In this document: piece after piece, positions 7,881 to 14,435 of the stretch | How the letters are laid out: the number at the start of each line of letters is the position of its first letter | Position numbering within the stretch: the stretch's first letter is position 1 | NCBI GenBank assembly: GCA_900544965.1 | Contig: UQXE01000038.1 | Span: forward strand, 1 to 15,798 | Length of the DNA: 15,798 bases | Direction: 5' to 3' | Source of the DNA: an uncultured Eubacteriales bacterium | GTDB taxonomy: Bacteria; Bacillota; Clostridia; Christensenellales; CAG-138 | Notes under the pieces: model-generated | The model's input: only the letters and a program-made list of their open reading frames with translations | What the model was told of the DNA's origin: nothing | Database searches by the model: none | Program-made: the position numbers and the translations under genes

Positions 7881-8246
7881 ATGATAAACAGGTATGACAG
7901 GGTGGGCGAGGAGATAAAGAAGGGATTAAGCGATGTTATAAGGGAGCTTAAGGACCCAAGGATCTCGCCAATGACTACAATTATAACATCCGACGTGACA
8001 AGCGACCTGATGCTGTGCAAGGTGCGGGTAAGCGTTTATGATAAGGATGAACAAGTCAGAAAGGATACTGTGGAAGCGCTCAACCACGCGTCGGGTTTTA
8101 TCGCCCGCGAGCTTGGACGCCGTATAGATATACGGCGCATTCCAAAGCTTGTGTTCGTCAAGGACGATTCCATAGAATACAGCGTTCATATATCAAAGGT
8201 AATTAACGAGGTTATGGCCTCTGATAAGGGTTTTGCCGATGAATAG
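7881..8246 (+). CDS. rbfA: 30S ribosome-binding factor RbfA
   Basis: RbfA binds immature 30S subunits near the 5' end of 16S rRNA and is needed for late maturation and cold adaptation. The 121-aa length is typical. It has the KH-like fold signatures: an N-terminal RVGEEIKKGLSDVIRELKDP helix, then RISPMTTI, and the C-terminal RIPKLVFVKDDSIEYS stretch. GGAG (7870-7873) lies 7 nt before the ATG. The end overlaps the start of nrnA by 8 nt. A 196-nt structured gap separates it from infB. Confidence 0.95.
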   Translation: MINRYDRVGEEIKKGLSDVIRELKDPRISPMTTIITSDVTSDLMLCKVRVSVYDKDEQVRKDTVEALNHASGFIARELGRRIDIRRIPKLVFVKDDSIEYSVHISKVINEVMASDKGFADE

Positions 8247-9216
8247 CCTTAATGAAATCGCATCCATTATATCACGCGGCGATGATTTTACTCTCGTGGC
8301 GCATGTATCGCCCGATGGCGACGCGCTTGGCTCCATGCTGGGCCTTCAGCTAATCCTTGAGGCTATGGGCAAGCGAAGCCAGTCCGTATGCGACGGACGG
8401 GTGCCGCCCATATACGGCTTCCTGCCTGGGGCCGAATGGATCGTACACGCTTCAGACGCCAGACGCAGCAGATGCGTGATTGCGGTAGACTGCGCTGATA
8501 AGCACCGCATGGGCATTGCGGCAAAGCTTTTTGACGCTGCCGAGACAACCGTTGCAATAGACCATCATGCCACAAATGCCGGATTCGCGCAGGCGAACTA
8601 TATATCCGGCGGTACGGCGTCAACGGGTGAGATAATATTCGAGCTTGCCAATATAATGGGTGTGGCGATTGACAGCGATATGGCCACATGCCTTTATACG
8701 GCAGTGCTTACCGATACCGGAAGGTTCTCGCACAGCAACACCACGCCTAACTCCCTTTTTACCGCGTCAAAGCTCATTGAAGCCGGCGCCGACGCATCAA
8801 GGCTTAACCGGCTGATCTACTCTAACTTCCCGTGTTCAAAGCTGCGCATGCTCGGAAGGGCGTTAAACCTGCTTGAGCTGTTTGAGGATGGAAGGATTGG
8901 ATTAATAGCGGTAAGTCAGGATGATATGGCGTCCGTTGGAGCTTCAAACGACGATTGCGAAGGCATTGTTGAACATATCAGGGACATAGATACGGTTGAA
9001 ATAGCGGTGTTCGTGCGGCAGGCCCGCGACGGTTCTTATAAGGTCAGCATGCGGTCCAAGGATTATGCCGACGTTGCAAAGATATCCGAAAGGTACGGCG
9101 GCGGCGGCCACGAAAGGGCCGCGGGCTTTACATCGCATTTTGCGCTTTTAAGAACCAGGGCAATGATACTTGACGCGGCGCAAAAGGCGCTGAAAAAGGG
9201 TCTTGCAGCAGACTGA
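8239..9216 (+). CDS. nrnA: DHH/DHHA1 phosphoesterase, NrnA-type oligoribonuclease / pAp phosphatase
   Basis: NrnA hydrolyses 2-5-nt RNA fragments and 3'-phosphoadenosine 5'-phosphate, doing the job of Orn in Firmicutes. The start is ATG 8239 (325 aa, AAGGG 8 nt upstream), inside the rbfA end; a TTG two codons earlier is less likely. DHH-domain metal ligands are visible: HVSPDGD with His22, Asp26 and Asp28, Asp84 in AVDCAD, DHH at 108-110, and LTDTGRFSHSNT. The C-terminal DHHA1 domain carries GGGGHERAAGF with His291, which binds substrate. Placement between rbfA and truB is the standard Firmicute order. Confidence 0.93.
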   Translation: MNSLNEIASIISRGDDFTLVAHVSPDGDALGSMLGLQLILEAMGKRSQSVCDGRVPPIYGFLPGAEWIVHASDARRSRCVIAVDCADKHRMGIAAKLFDAAETTVAIDHHATNAGFAQANYISGGTASTGEIIFELANIMGVAIDSDMATCLYTAVLTDTGRFSHSNTTPNSLFTASKLIEAGADASRLNRLIYSNFPCSKLRMLGRALNLLELFEDGRIGLIAVSQDDMASVGASNDDCEGIVEHIRDIDTVEIAVFVRQARDGSYKVSMRSKDYADVAKISERYGGGGHERAAGFTSHFALLRTRAMILDAAQKALKKGLAAD

Positions 9217-9259
9217 CCTGCCTTTGTACACTTAAATTAAGCGCGGGATTTTAAAAAGT

Positions 9260-10189
9260 ATGACTAATAAGTACGCAATGGGAATTGACACGGAACGCCG
9301 GTATGAGGGCGTGCTTTCGGTGTTAAAACCTCCGGGACTGACATCCTCGGACGTTGTAACGGACCTGAGAAGGATATTTGAAATAAAGAGAATCGGGCAT
9401 GCGGGCACGTTGGATCCGGGAGCCGCGGGAGTACTGCTTGTTTGCGTTGGACGTGCTACCCGCCTGTTCGATCATCTTGTGGACAAGAAAAAAGAGTATA
9501 TAGCCGAGATAGAATTTGGCGTGTCAACCGATACGCAGGATTCTTACGGCCAGGTTACAGGCGAATGTGATAAGCGCGTTAGTCTTTTAGAGCTTATTGA
9601 CATATTGCCAAAGTTTACAGGCGACATAGAACAATGCGTGCCTATCTACTCGGCGGCCAATCAGGATGGAGTAAAGCTTTATAAGCTGGCCCGTGCCGGC
9701 GCTCCTATCCGTGAAAAGCGGAGGACGATTACGATTTATTCGCTTGATGTAATAAGACAAACCGGGTATAACAGATTTTTAATATCCATCCTGTGTTCAA
9801 AGGGCACATATATAAGGACGCTCTGTCACGATATAGGCATTACCCTGGGGACTTATGCCCATATGAGGTTTTTGTTGAGAACGGTGTCCGGTGAACATGA
9901 AGTGGAAAACGCCTATTCCATTGCGGAACTAAGGGCTATGAAGGAGCAGGGCATACTCGACCGTGCGCTTATCCCTGTTGACGCCTCAGTCAGCCATATT
10001 CCTGAAATCCGCTTGAACTTGGATAATCAAAAGAAGCGCAGGATGCTGATAAATGGAGCGGAAATCCCGTACGGCGGCATTTCCGGCAGCGATGCGCACG
10101 CTTTATACAGGATTTATCTTGACGATGAGTTTCTGGGGCTGGGCGTAGCTGATAACGGCAAGCTTAGAATGAGCCTTATGTTGAATTAA
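9260..10189 (+). CDS. truB: tRNA pseudouridine(55) synthase TruB
   Basis: TruB converts U55 in the T loop of tRNAs to pseudouridine. The 309-aa length is normal. Motif I (KPPGLTSSDVV) is at 23-33. The catalytic motif GHAGTLDPGAAGVLL has the nucleophile Asp52, where most homologues have TLDPxAxGVL. Motif KEYIAEIEFGVSTDTQDSYG follows, and SKGTYIRTLCHDIG is the RNA-binding motif III. The C-terminal PUA-like end is present. The ATG at 9260 has only a weak SD (GCGGGA); another in-frame ATG at 9278 has none. It lies 43 nt after nrnA. Confidence 0.96.
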   Translation: MTNKYAMGIDTERRYEGVLSVLKPPGLTSSDVVTDLRRIFEIKRIGHAGTLDPGAAGVLLVCVGRATRLFDHLVDKKKEYIAEIEFGVSTDTQDSYGQVTGECDKRVSLLELIDILPKFTGDIEQCVPIYSAANQDGVKLYKLARAGAPIREKRRTITIYSLDVIRQTGYNRFLISILCSKGTYIRTLCHDIGITLGTYAHMRFLLRTVSGEHEVENAYSIAELRAMKEQGILDRALIPVDASVSHIPEIRLNLDNQKKRRMLINGAEIPYGGISGSDAHALYRIYLDDEFLGLGVADNGKLRMSLMLN

Positions 10190-10205
10190 ACGAGGTGTGT
10201 TATTG

Positions 10206-11096
10206 ATGTGTGCGGGTTCAGTTATTGCCCTGGGAATGTTCGACGGGGTGCATATAGGACATAGGGAATTGATAAGGACTTCGCTTAGGGTTGCGGCTGA
10301 AACGGGATGCAGGCCCATTGCATTTACGTTTTTAAACCATCCGGCCGAGCTGTTTGGCCCCCTCCCCCGCCTGCTTACCACAAGCCAAGAGCGCATATCT
10401 ACTTTGAAATCCCTTGGGATAGACGTTGAGGCCGTGCGATTTGACGCGGCAATGGCTGATACGCCACCTGCCGATTTTGCAGCTATGCTGGTAAACGAAT
10501 ATGGAATGAAACATGCGGTAATGGGATTTAACTATTCATTCGGAGCAAAAGGCGCCGGAAACGCGGAGACCATGCGTGAGCTCGGAAGTACTCTTGGCTT
10601 TGAATCCTCCATCGTTTTGCCGGTAAAGCTCAATGGCATCACCGTGTCAAGCTCCATAATCAGAAAGCTGATAGAGTCTGGCAACCTCGAAGAAGCCAAC
10701 GTTTTGCTTGGCGCGCCGTATGCCATTACGTCGCATATAGTGGGCAGCAGGAAAATAGGGCGCTCAATAGGCTTCCCTACCGCTAATTTCAGAGATATAA
10801 GCGGCAAGGTGCTTCCCAGGAGCGGCGTTTACGTAACGCTTGCGGGGATGGACGGAAAAACAATGCAGGCGATTACCAATGTTGGAAACAACCCGACCGT
10901 GGGCGGCATGGAAACAACGGTTGAAACGCATATACTCAACTTTTCCGGCGACATCTATGGTAAGACGCTCAGGGTCGAATTTCTTAAACGGCTGAGGGAC
11001 GACCGAAGGTTTCCCTCGGTGCCCGATCTGGCAGCCCAGATCAATGAGGATGTTCGGTGCGCCAGGGAGTATTTTGCTCTAAGGGTGGCAAAATAG
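10206..11096 (+). CDS. ribF: Bifunctional riboflavin kinase / FAD synthetase RibF
   Basis: RibF phosphorylates riboflavin to FMN and adenylates FMN to FAD. I choose ATG 10206 (296 aa), 8 nt after GAGGTG; the in-frame GTG at 10197 overlaps that site. The N-terminal adenylyltransferase domain has the nucleotide-binding GMFDGVHIGH at 10-19 and the SSSIIRKLIESG motif. The C-terminal flavokinase domain begins near 170 and contains GRSIGFPTANF (from 185), GVYVTLAG, and NVGNNPTVGG. The stretch before GMFDGVH is very short (9 residues), shorter than in most homologues. It follows truB by 16 nt. Confidence 0.95.
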   Translation: MCAGSVIALGMFDGVHIGHRELIRTSLRVAAETGCRPIAFTFLNHPAELFGPLPRLLTTSQERISTLKSLGIDVEAVRFDAAMADTPPADFAAMLVNEYGMKHAVMGFNYSFGAKGAGNAETMRELGSTLGFESSIVLPVKLNGITVSSSIIRKLIESGNLEEANVLLGAPYAITSHIVGSRKIGRSIGFPTANFRDISGKVLPRSGVYVTLAGMDGKTMQAITNVGNNPTVGGMETTVETHILNFSGDIYGKTLRVEFLKRLRDDRRFPSVPDLAAQINEDVRCAREYFALRVAK

Positions 11097-11110
11097 AACC
11101 CAATACCATG

Positions 11111-11139
11111 TTTACAATCCTGGTTACATATGTTATTAT
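11111..11139 (+). promoter_or_regulatory. Promoter of rpsO
   Basis: TTTACA (11111-11116) and TATTAT (11134-11139) are 17 nt apart, with a TGT extended -10. This strong-looking promoter begins 15 nt after the ribF stop and would give rpsO a leader of about 85 nt. Confidence 0.75.
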
Positions 11140-11155
11140 TATTTAGTAAATTAGA

Positions 11156-11203
11156 CCCGCTGCTTTGTTTGGCGAAACTCCAACGCCAGGCGCAGTTGCC
11201 GGG
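11156..11203 (+). promoter_or_regulatory. Foldable rpsO leader (S15 autoregulation candidate)
   Basis: A nested, branched-looking hairpin can be drawn: CCCGCTGC (11156-11163) pairs with GCAG (11192-11195) and CGGG (11200-11203), leaving a four-base bulge. TGGCG (11170-11174) pairs with CGCCA (11184-11188) around a nine-base loop. S15 is known to repress its own mRNA through different leader structures in several bacterial groups. That this leader does so is inference. Confidence 0.5.
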
Positions 11204-11230
11204 GATATGAAATTAAAGGAGAAAACAAAA

Positions 11231-11494
11231 ATGGATAAGGACTTAAAGACTCAGATTATCGAACAATATAAGCTGCACGAGGGCGATACGGGCTCACCAG
11301 AGGTACAGATAGCAATACTTACCTCCCGAATTAACCATCTGAACGAGCACCTCAAGCAGAACAAAAAGGACCATCACTCGCGCAGGGGCCTTCTCAAGAT
11401 GGTTGGTAAGCGCAGAGGTTTGCTCAACTATCTCAAGGCAAAGGACATTGAGCGCTACAGGTCCATAATCGCGAGCCTGAACCTGAGAAAGTAA
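11231..11494 (+). CDS. rpsO: 30S ribosomal protein S15
   Basis: S15 is a primary 16S rRNA-binding protein that also makes a bridge to the 50S subunit. The start is ATG 11231 (87 aa), after AAAGGAG with good spacing. A longer frame reaching back to 11165 would run through the leader structure and is rejected. Family motifs are complete: HEGDTGSPEVQIAILTSRI, HLNEHLKQNKKDHHSRRGLL and MVGKRRGLLNYL. It has its own promoter and a terminator. The usual next gene pnp is not here; accessory genes follow instead. Confidence 0.97.
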   Translation: MDKDLKTQIIEQYKLHEGDTGSPEVQIAILTSRINHLNEHLKQNKKDHHSRRGLLKMVGKRRGLLNYLKAKDIERYRSIIASLNLRK

Positions 11495-11524
11495 TTTTAA
11501 ATAGTTAATACGCATAACGCTGTT

Positions 11525-11570
11525 AAAAGGCGGGGATTGAGCTTTGATAGGCTCAGGTTCCCCGCTTTTT
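11525..11570 (+). terminator. Intrinsic terminator after rpsO
   Basis: Outer stem GCGGGGA (11530-11536) pairs with TCCCCGC (11559-11565) and inner stem TGAGC (11538-11542) with GCTCA (11551-11555). Five T (11566-11570) follow immediately. This ends the translation operon. Confidence 0.92.
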
Positions 11571-11591
11571 ATTAGTTTTAAAAAGAGAATA

Positions 11592-11621
11592 TTGACTTTG
11601 TCACCGCTATATGCGTATTAT
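11592..11621 (+). promoter_or_regulatory. Promoter of lipoprotein gene copy 1
   Basis: TTGACT (11592-11597) and TATTAT (11616-11621) lie 18 nt apart. An ATATAAGGTAT word follows shortly after (from 11625), and the same word follows the promoter of copy 2. Confidence 0.65.
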
Positions 11622-11685
11622 TAATTATATAAGGTATTTATCATAATTCAATTTATGGTTGAGGTTTAAAGAACTGTAATTGCGG

Positions 11686-11882
11686 CAATTCAAAAGGAGG
11701 TTTGTAGTATAGTGAAACTGGCAAAAAAATTTCTAATCGCGGCTCTTATCCTTATAATTGCGGCCATGCTGATTGTGTCGCCTGCCTGTTCAAAAAAGCA
11801 GAAGTCATATGAACAGATTGTCCACGAGTTTTATGAGGACAGGAAGGATAAGCTTCCAGATTGGGTTACTGAGGAGTTCTGC
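11686..11882 (+). repeat. Direct repeat, copy 1 (RBS and 5' half of lipoprotein gene)
   Basis: This block, from CAATTCAAAAGGAGG through the codons for VTEEFC, is nearly identical to 12323-12520. Differences are scattered single bases plus one A in the RBS run. It marks a recent tandem duplication that includes the translation signal and the first 57 codons. Confidence 0.9.
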
Positions 11883-12035
11883 GTGGATTACTATCGAAAC
11901 AAGTATTGGGTAGAAAGCTCTCCACTGCCTTCCCCAATGGTGTTGGATGAACCGCTTTCTCCGGATGATTATGCTGCATTATATGACGAGTGGCATGATT
12001 ATACCAAGGAATATGTAGATGAGTATTGTGGATGA
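11712..12035 (+). CDS. Small putative lipoprotein, copy 1
   Basis: I do not recognise this 107-aa family. The N-terminus has two Lys, a long Leu/Ile/Ala-rich membrane segment (about 7-22), and SPAC with Cys26, an unorthodox but plausible lipobox, followed by SKKQK. The mature part is short, acidic and aromatic: module A (IVHEFYEDRKDKLPDWVTEE) and a C-terminal module B (LSPDDYAALYDEWHDYTKEY). The start is GTG 11712, 11 nt after AGGAGG; a GTG instead of the ATG used in copy 2. The first 57 residues match copy 2 (12350-12679) almost exactly while the rest diverges. It is likely a cell-surface protein; a simple membrane anchor without lipidation is the alternative. Confidence 0.75.
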   Translation: MKLAKKFLIAALILIIAAMLIVSPACSKKQKSYEQIVHEFYEDRKDKLPDWVTEEFCVDYYRNKYWVESSPLPSPMVLDEPLSPDDYAALYDEWHDYTKEYVDEYCG

Positions 12036-12186
12036 GCAACGGACGAAATTAACTGAGCTTGGCAATCCTCTCAGCTCTGTACTAAGAGAACGACGATTAT
12101 CTCCACAAGAATATGGGGCACTATGTGACGAATGGGTAGATTATAATAAGGATTATTATGAAGATGAATCAAGGGAGCTTGAATGA
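12019..12186 (+). pseudogene. Orphan 3' fragment of a third lipoprotein copy
   Basis: A 55-codon frame starts at ATG 12019 inside the last codons of copy 1 and ends at 12186. Its C-terminal part (LSPQEYGALCDEWVDYNKDY) is module B of the lipoprotein family. A 38-bp stretch (12129-12166) is identical to 12628-12665 in copy 2. No signal peptide or module A is present, so it looks like the surviving 3' end of a former third paralogue. An AAGGA (12006-12010) sits 8 nt before the ATG, so coupled translation of a cytoplasmic fragment cannot be excluded. Confidence 0.65.
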
Positions 12187-12265
12187 ACAAAACTCTAAAT
12201 ACCCAGGATAAATTGTTTAAATTTAGTATCTTAATTCGGGAATGTGCAATATATTGATAAAAAGG

Positions 12266-12294
12266 TTGACAACAACGTGTAGTGCGTTTATTAT
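12266..12294 (+). promoter_or_regulatory. Promoter of lipoprotein gene copy 2
   Basis: A perfect TTGACA (12266-12271) and TATTAT (12289-12294) are 17 nt apart. It appears to be the duplicated and better-preserved counterpart of the promoter at 11592. Confidence 0.8.
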
Positions 12295-12322
12295 GTATCA
12301 TATAAGGTATCTTATATGTTGA

Positions 12323-12520
12323 CAATTCAAAAAGGAGGTCTGTAGTGTAATGAAACCGGCAAAAAGATTTGTATTTGCGGCTCTTATCCTTATAATTGCA
12401 GCCATGCTGATTGTGTCGCCTGCCTGTTCAAAAAAGCAGAAGTCATATGAACAGATTGTCCACGAGTTTTATGAGGACAGGAAGGATAAGCTTCCGGATT
12501 GGGTTACTGAGGAGTATTGC
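12323..12520 (+). repeat. Direct repeat, copy 2 (RBS and 5' half of lipoprotein gene)
   Basis: Partner of 11686-11882, from CAATTCAAAAAGGAGG to the codons for VTEEYC. Identity stops abruptly after this point, so the two genes are mosaics with a shared 5' half. Confidence 0.9.
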
Positions 12521-12679
12521 ATGGAGTTTTATCAAGGAACATTAGGAGACTCCACAGATGACCCAAGGGCGCAAATGCCAAAGCCAGGCGAAAAATTGTC
12601 TCCAGATGATTTCTCAATTTTATATGGCGAATGGGTAGATTATAATAAGGATTATTATGAAGATGGTGGGAGTAATTGA
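12350..12679 (+). CDS. Small putative lipoprotein, copy 2
   Basis: This 109-aa paralogue of the gene at 11712 is also of unknown function. It has the same membrane segment, SPAC with Cys26, and the identical module A. Its own middle segment (MEFYQGTLGDSTDDPRAQMP) is unlike copy 1. Module B (LSPDDFSILYGEWVDYNKDY) is closer to the orphan fragment at 12019-12186 than to copy 1. ATG 12350 follows AGGAGG by 11 nt, and a near-perfect promoter lies at 12266. The serine protease gene starts 93 nt after its stop. Confidence 0.78.
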   Translation: MKPAKRFVFAALILIIAAMLIVSPACSKKQKSYEQIVHEFYEDRKDKLPDWVTEEYCMEFYQGTLGDSTDDPRAQMPKPGEKLSPDDFSILYGEWVDYNKDYYEDGGSN

Positions 12680-12720
12680 TTTAAATAATTTTATTTGCTG
12701 TGAAACAAATTATTAAGATA

Positions 12721-12750
12721 TTGATTGCCTATGGACAGTTAATATATAAT
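12721..12750 (+). promoter_or_regulatory. Promoter of the secreted serine protease gene
   Basis: TTGATT (12721-12726) and a consensus TATAAT (12745-12750) are 18 nt apart. The leader is short, with AGGAAGG (12761-12767) 5 nt before the ATG. Just upstream an AT-rich inverted repeat (AATAATTT 12684-12691 with AAATTATT 12707-12714) might weakly end the lipoprotein transcript. Confidence 0.7.
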
Positions 12751-12772
12751 TTAAAAAGAAAGGAAGGTTAAC

Positions 12773-14191
12773 ATGAAAAGACGTCTTAAACCGCTGTTTT
12801 GCCTGTTGATAGCAGCTGTGTTTTTATTGCCCGCGGCAATGTCCCCAAACGTTGTTTCAGGCAATGCGGAAGCTGTCCCGCGGGATGTGCTGGACATAAT
12901 CGATAAGGTCTATGCCGCCGAACCTGGAACGTTTCCCGAGGACGAGGTGTCCGAGGAGGACTGGCGCCGCGTGATCAACGAAGGCGGGCAGGCGGGCGCG
13001 GATCTGATCGAATATCTGGCCGAACACGCGTCCGTAAGGGAGGTTGAAAGCAGCTATGATGAAAAGTCCAACGACCTTAACGCCGACTATACGCCCTGCG
13101 ATTATTCGGTAGGATATGATTGCATTACACAAACCGAAACCATTGTTGACAATTCTGAAATTACGAGAACAACTGAAGAGATGCAGGCAGTACCGCGGGA
13201 TGTGCTGGACATAATCGATAAGGTCTATGCCGCCGAACCCGGCACGTTTCCCGAGGACGAGGTGTCCGAGGAGGACTGGCGCCGCGTGATCGATGAGGGC
13301 GGAAAGGCAGGCGAGGATTTGGTCGATTATCTGGCCAGGAACGCGTCCGTAAGGGAGATTGAATCCCTGGACGAGAATGACGAAAAGCTTAACGATCTTG
13401 ATTCGGATTACACGCCGAGCGATTCGGTATCATATGACTGTACTACACAGACCGTAACTATTGTGGACAACTCTGAGATAACGAGGATGACTGAAGAAGG
13501 GGAAGACAAGGGTCTTCAGATTGATGAAACTACAAGCGCCGTGGAAGATTATAAACCCTATGATTGGCCCGATTACTGGCACGAGGATAACCCCCAGATT
13601 TATTCCAACACACGGAGCACGTTCAGATTGACGTACAGCATAAATGGCAAGCAGTATATTGGTTCCGCGTTTAAAATAGGGCCGTATCATCTTGGAACAG
13701 CAGGGCACAACCTCTACGAGCCCTCATCCGGCGAATGGGCGGGAAGGATAACCGCTATTCCATCATGCAGAAGCGCCTCCCCGCAAAGACCGTATGGGAC
13801 GGCCTATTCGGAATATATGGAGGTAGGCGGATATTGGTATAACTCAGGCGACGCAACCGACGACTGGGGCGTTATAGAGGTGGACAGGAATACCGTTCCC
13901 GACCAGATGACCCTGATGTCCGTTGGCGACAACACCAGCCTTAATGGAAAGTATACAAGAGGTCAGGGCTACCCTGGCATACTAGAAGACACATTATGGC
14001 TCATACGCGGTAAGGTTACTAGAACCGGCAGACGGCTTGTTAGGGTAGATTCACTATATATTAAAGGGATGAGCGGCGGTCCCGTGCTCAACGCCGATGA
14101 AAACAGGATAATCGGCATAGTAAGAGGTGATAAGGGAGAGTTTGTTAAGTTCGACAACTGGATTTACAACAAGATGAACTCGTACCAATAG
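12773..14191 (+). CDS. Secreted trypsin/V8-like serine protease with duplicated N-terminal module
   Basis: This 472-aa exported endopeptidase belongs to the chymotrypsin fold (S1, resembling V8/glutamyl endopeptidases). A signal peptide (KRRLKPLFCLLIAAVFLLPA) covers about 1-32. Residues 34-138 and about 139-243 are two copies of an acidic 105-residue module starting (A)VPRDVLDIIDKVYAAEPGTF; they could act as propeptide or adhesion domains. The protease domain (about 265-472) has the full triad: His312 in GTAGHNLY, Asp364 in DDWGVIEVD and Ser434 in GMSGGPV. No membrane anchor or sorting signal follows. The 5' half is repetitive DNA (offset 315 bp, in frame). It follows the two lipoprotein genes in the same direction under its own promoter. 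The fold is secure; specificity and the role of the modules are unknown. Confidence 0.9.
   Translation: MKRRLKPLFCLLIAAVFLLPAAMSPNVVSGNAEAVPRDVLDIIDKVYAAEPGTFPEDEVSEEDWRRVINEGGQAGADLIEYLAEHASVREVESSYDEKSNDLNADYTPCDYSVGYDCITQTETIVDNSEITRTTEEMQAVPRDVLDIIDKVYAAEPGTFPEDEVSEEDWRRVIDEGGKAGEDLVDYLARNASVREIESLDENDEKLNDLDSDYTPSDSVSYDCTTQTVTIVDNSEITRMTEEGEDKGLQIDETTSAVEDYKPYDWPDYWHEDNPQIYSNTRSTFRLTYSINGKQYIGSAFKIGPYHLGTAGHNLYEPSSGEWAGRITAIPSCRSASPQRPYGTAYSEYMEVGGYWYNSGDATDDWGVIEVDRNTVPDQMTLMSVGDNTSLNGKYTRGQGYPGILEDTLWLIRGKVTRTGRRLVRVDSLYIKGMSGGPVLNADENRIIGIVRGDKGEFVKFDNWIYNKMNSYQ
12872..13501 (+). repeat. Tandem 315-bp in-frame repeat within the protease gene
   Basis: Unit 1 (12872-13186) and unit 2 (13187 to about 13501) align at a constant offset of 315 bp. 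The first ~95 bp differ at only a few sites, while the later parts drift further and unit 2 has small compensating length changes. This is a recent duplication encoding two 105-residue modules. Confidence 0.9.
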
Positions 14192-14240
14192 CCGTCTTTA
14201 ATATAACCGCATTAATTTAATAAAGGCATGTTAGTAATGG

Positions 14241-14275
14241 ACAGGCCCTGTGCTTAAACGCGGAGGGCTGTTTCT
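14241..14275 (+). terminator. Possible terminator after the protease gene
   Basis: ACAGGCCCT (14241-14249, one bulged G) pairs with AGGGCTGT (14264-14271), and TTTC follows at 14271-14274. It is 50 nt past the stop codon. The U-tract is short, so this is tentative. Confidence 0.5.
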
Positions 14276-14314
14276 ATGTTGTTGAAAGCCGCCGTTAACC
14301 GTGGTTTTACCCGC

Positions 14315-14361
14315 CTCAAGCAGCGCTTGAGCTGAATTTAGCGCCACTCAAGCGACGCTTG
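14315..14361 (+). promoter_or_regulatory. Pair of CTCAAGC-N3-GCTTG palindromes (operator candidates)
   Basis: Site 1 (14315-14331) is CTCAAGC-AGC-GCTTGAG, a perfect 7-bp dyad. Site 2 (14347-14361) is CTCAAGC-GAC-GCTTG, with the inner 5-bp dyad intact. The centres (14323 and 14355) are 32 bp apart, about three helical turns. Site 2 ends one base before the -35 box of the HTH gene. Arrangement and position suit binding by a dimeric HTH protein, most simply the product of the next gene. Confidence 0.6.
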
Positions 14362-14362
14362 T

Positions 14363-14392
14363 TTGACTGATGGACATAATAAGGGCTAGAAT
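14363..14392 (+). promoter_or_regulatory. Promoter of the HTH repeat-protein gene
   Basis: TTGACT (14363-14368) and TAGAAT (14387-14392) have an 18-nt spacer. It lies 44 nt before the chosen start codon and directly after the second palindrome. Confidence 0.7.
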
Positions 14393-14435
14393 TAGCTTAC
14401 CGTACGGACGTCAGAAATTTTTAAGGAGATACGCT

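Noticed and set aside
11165..11230. N-terminal extension of S15 from a TTG
   Set aside because: It passes through the leader structure, has no ribosome binding site and extends S15 beyond its usual length; ATG 11231 has a good site.
12071..12325. Minus-strand 84-codon open frame opposite the orphan lipoprotein fragment
   Set aside because: It has no family features, covers the promoter of copy 2 in antisense, and is explained by AT-rich sequence.
14370..14435. N-terminal extension of the HTH protein
   Set aside because: This start lies between the -35 and -10 boxes and lacks a ribosome binding site; ATG 14436 has AAGGAG.
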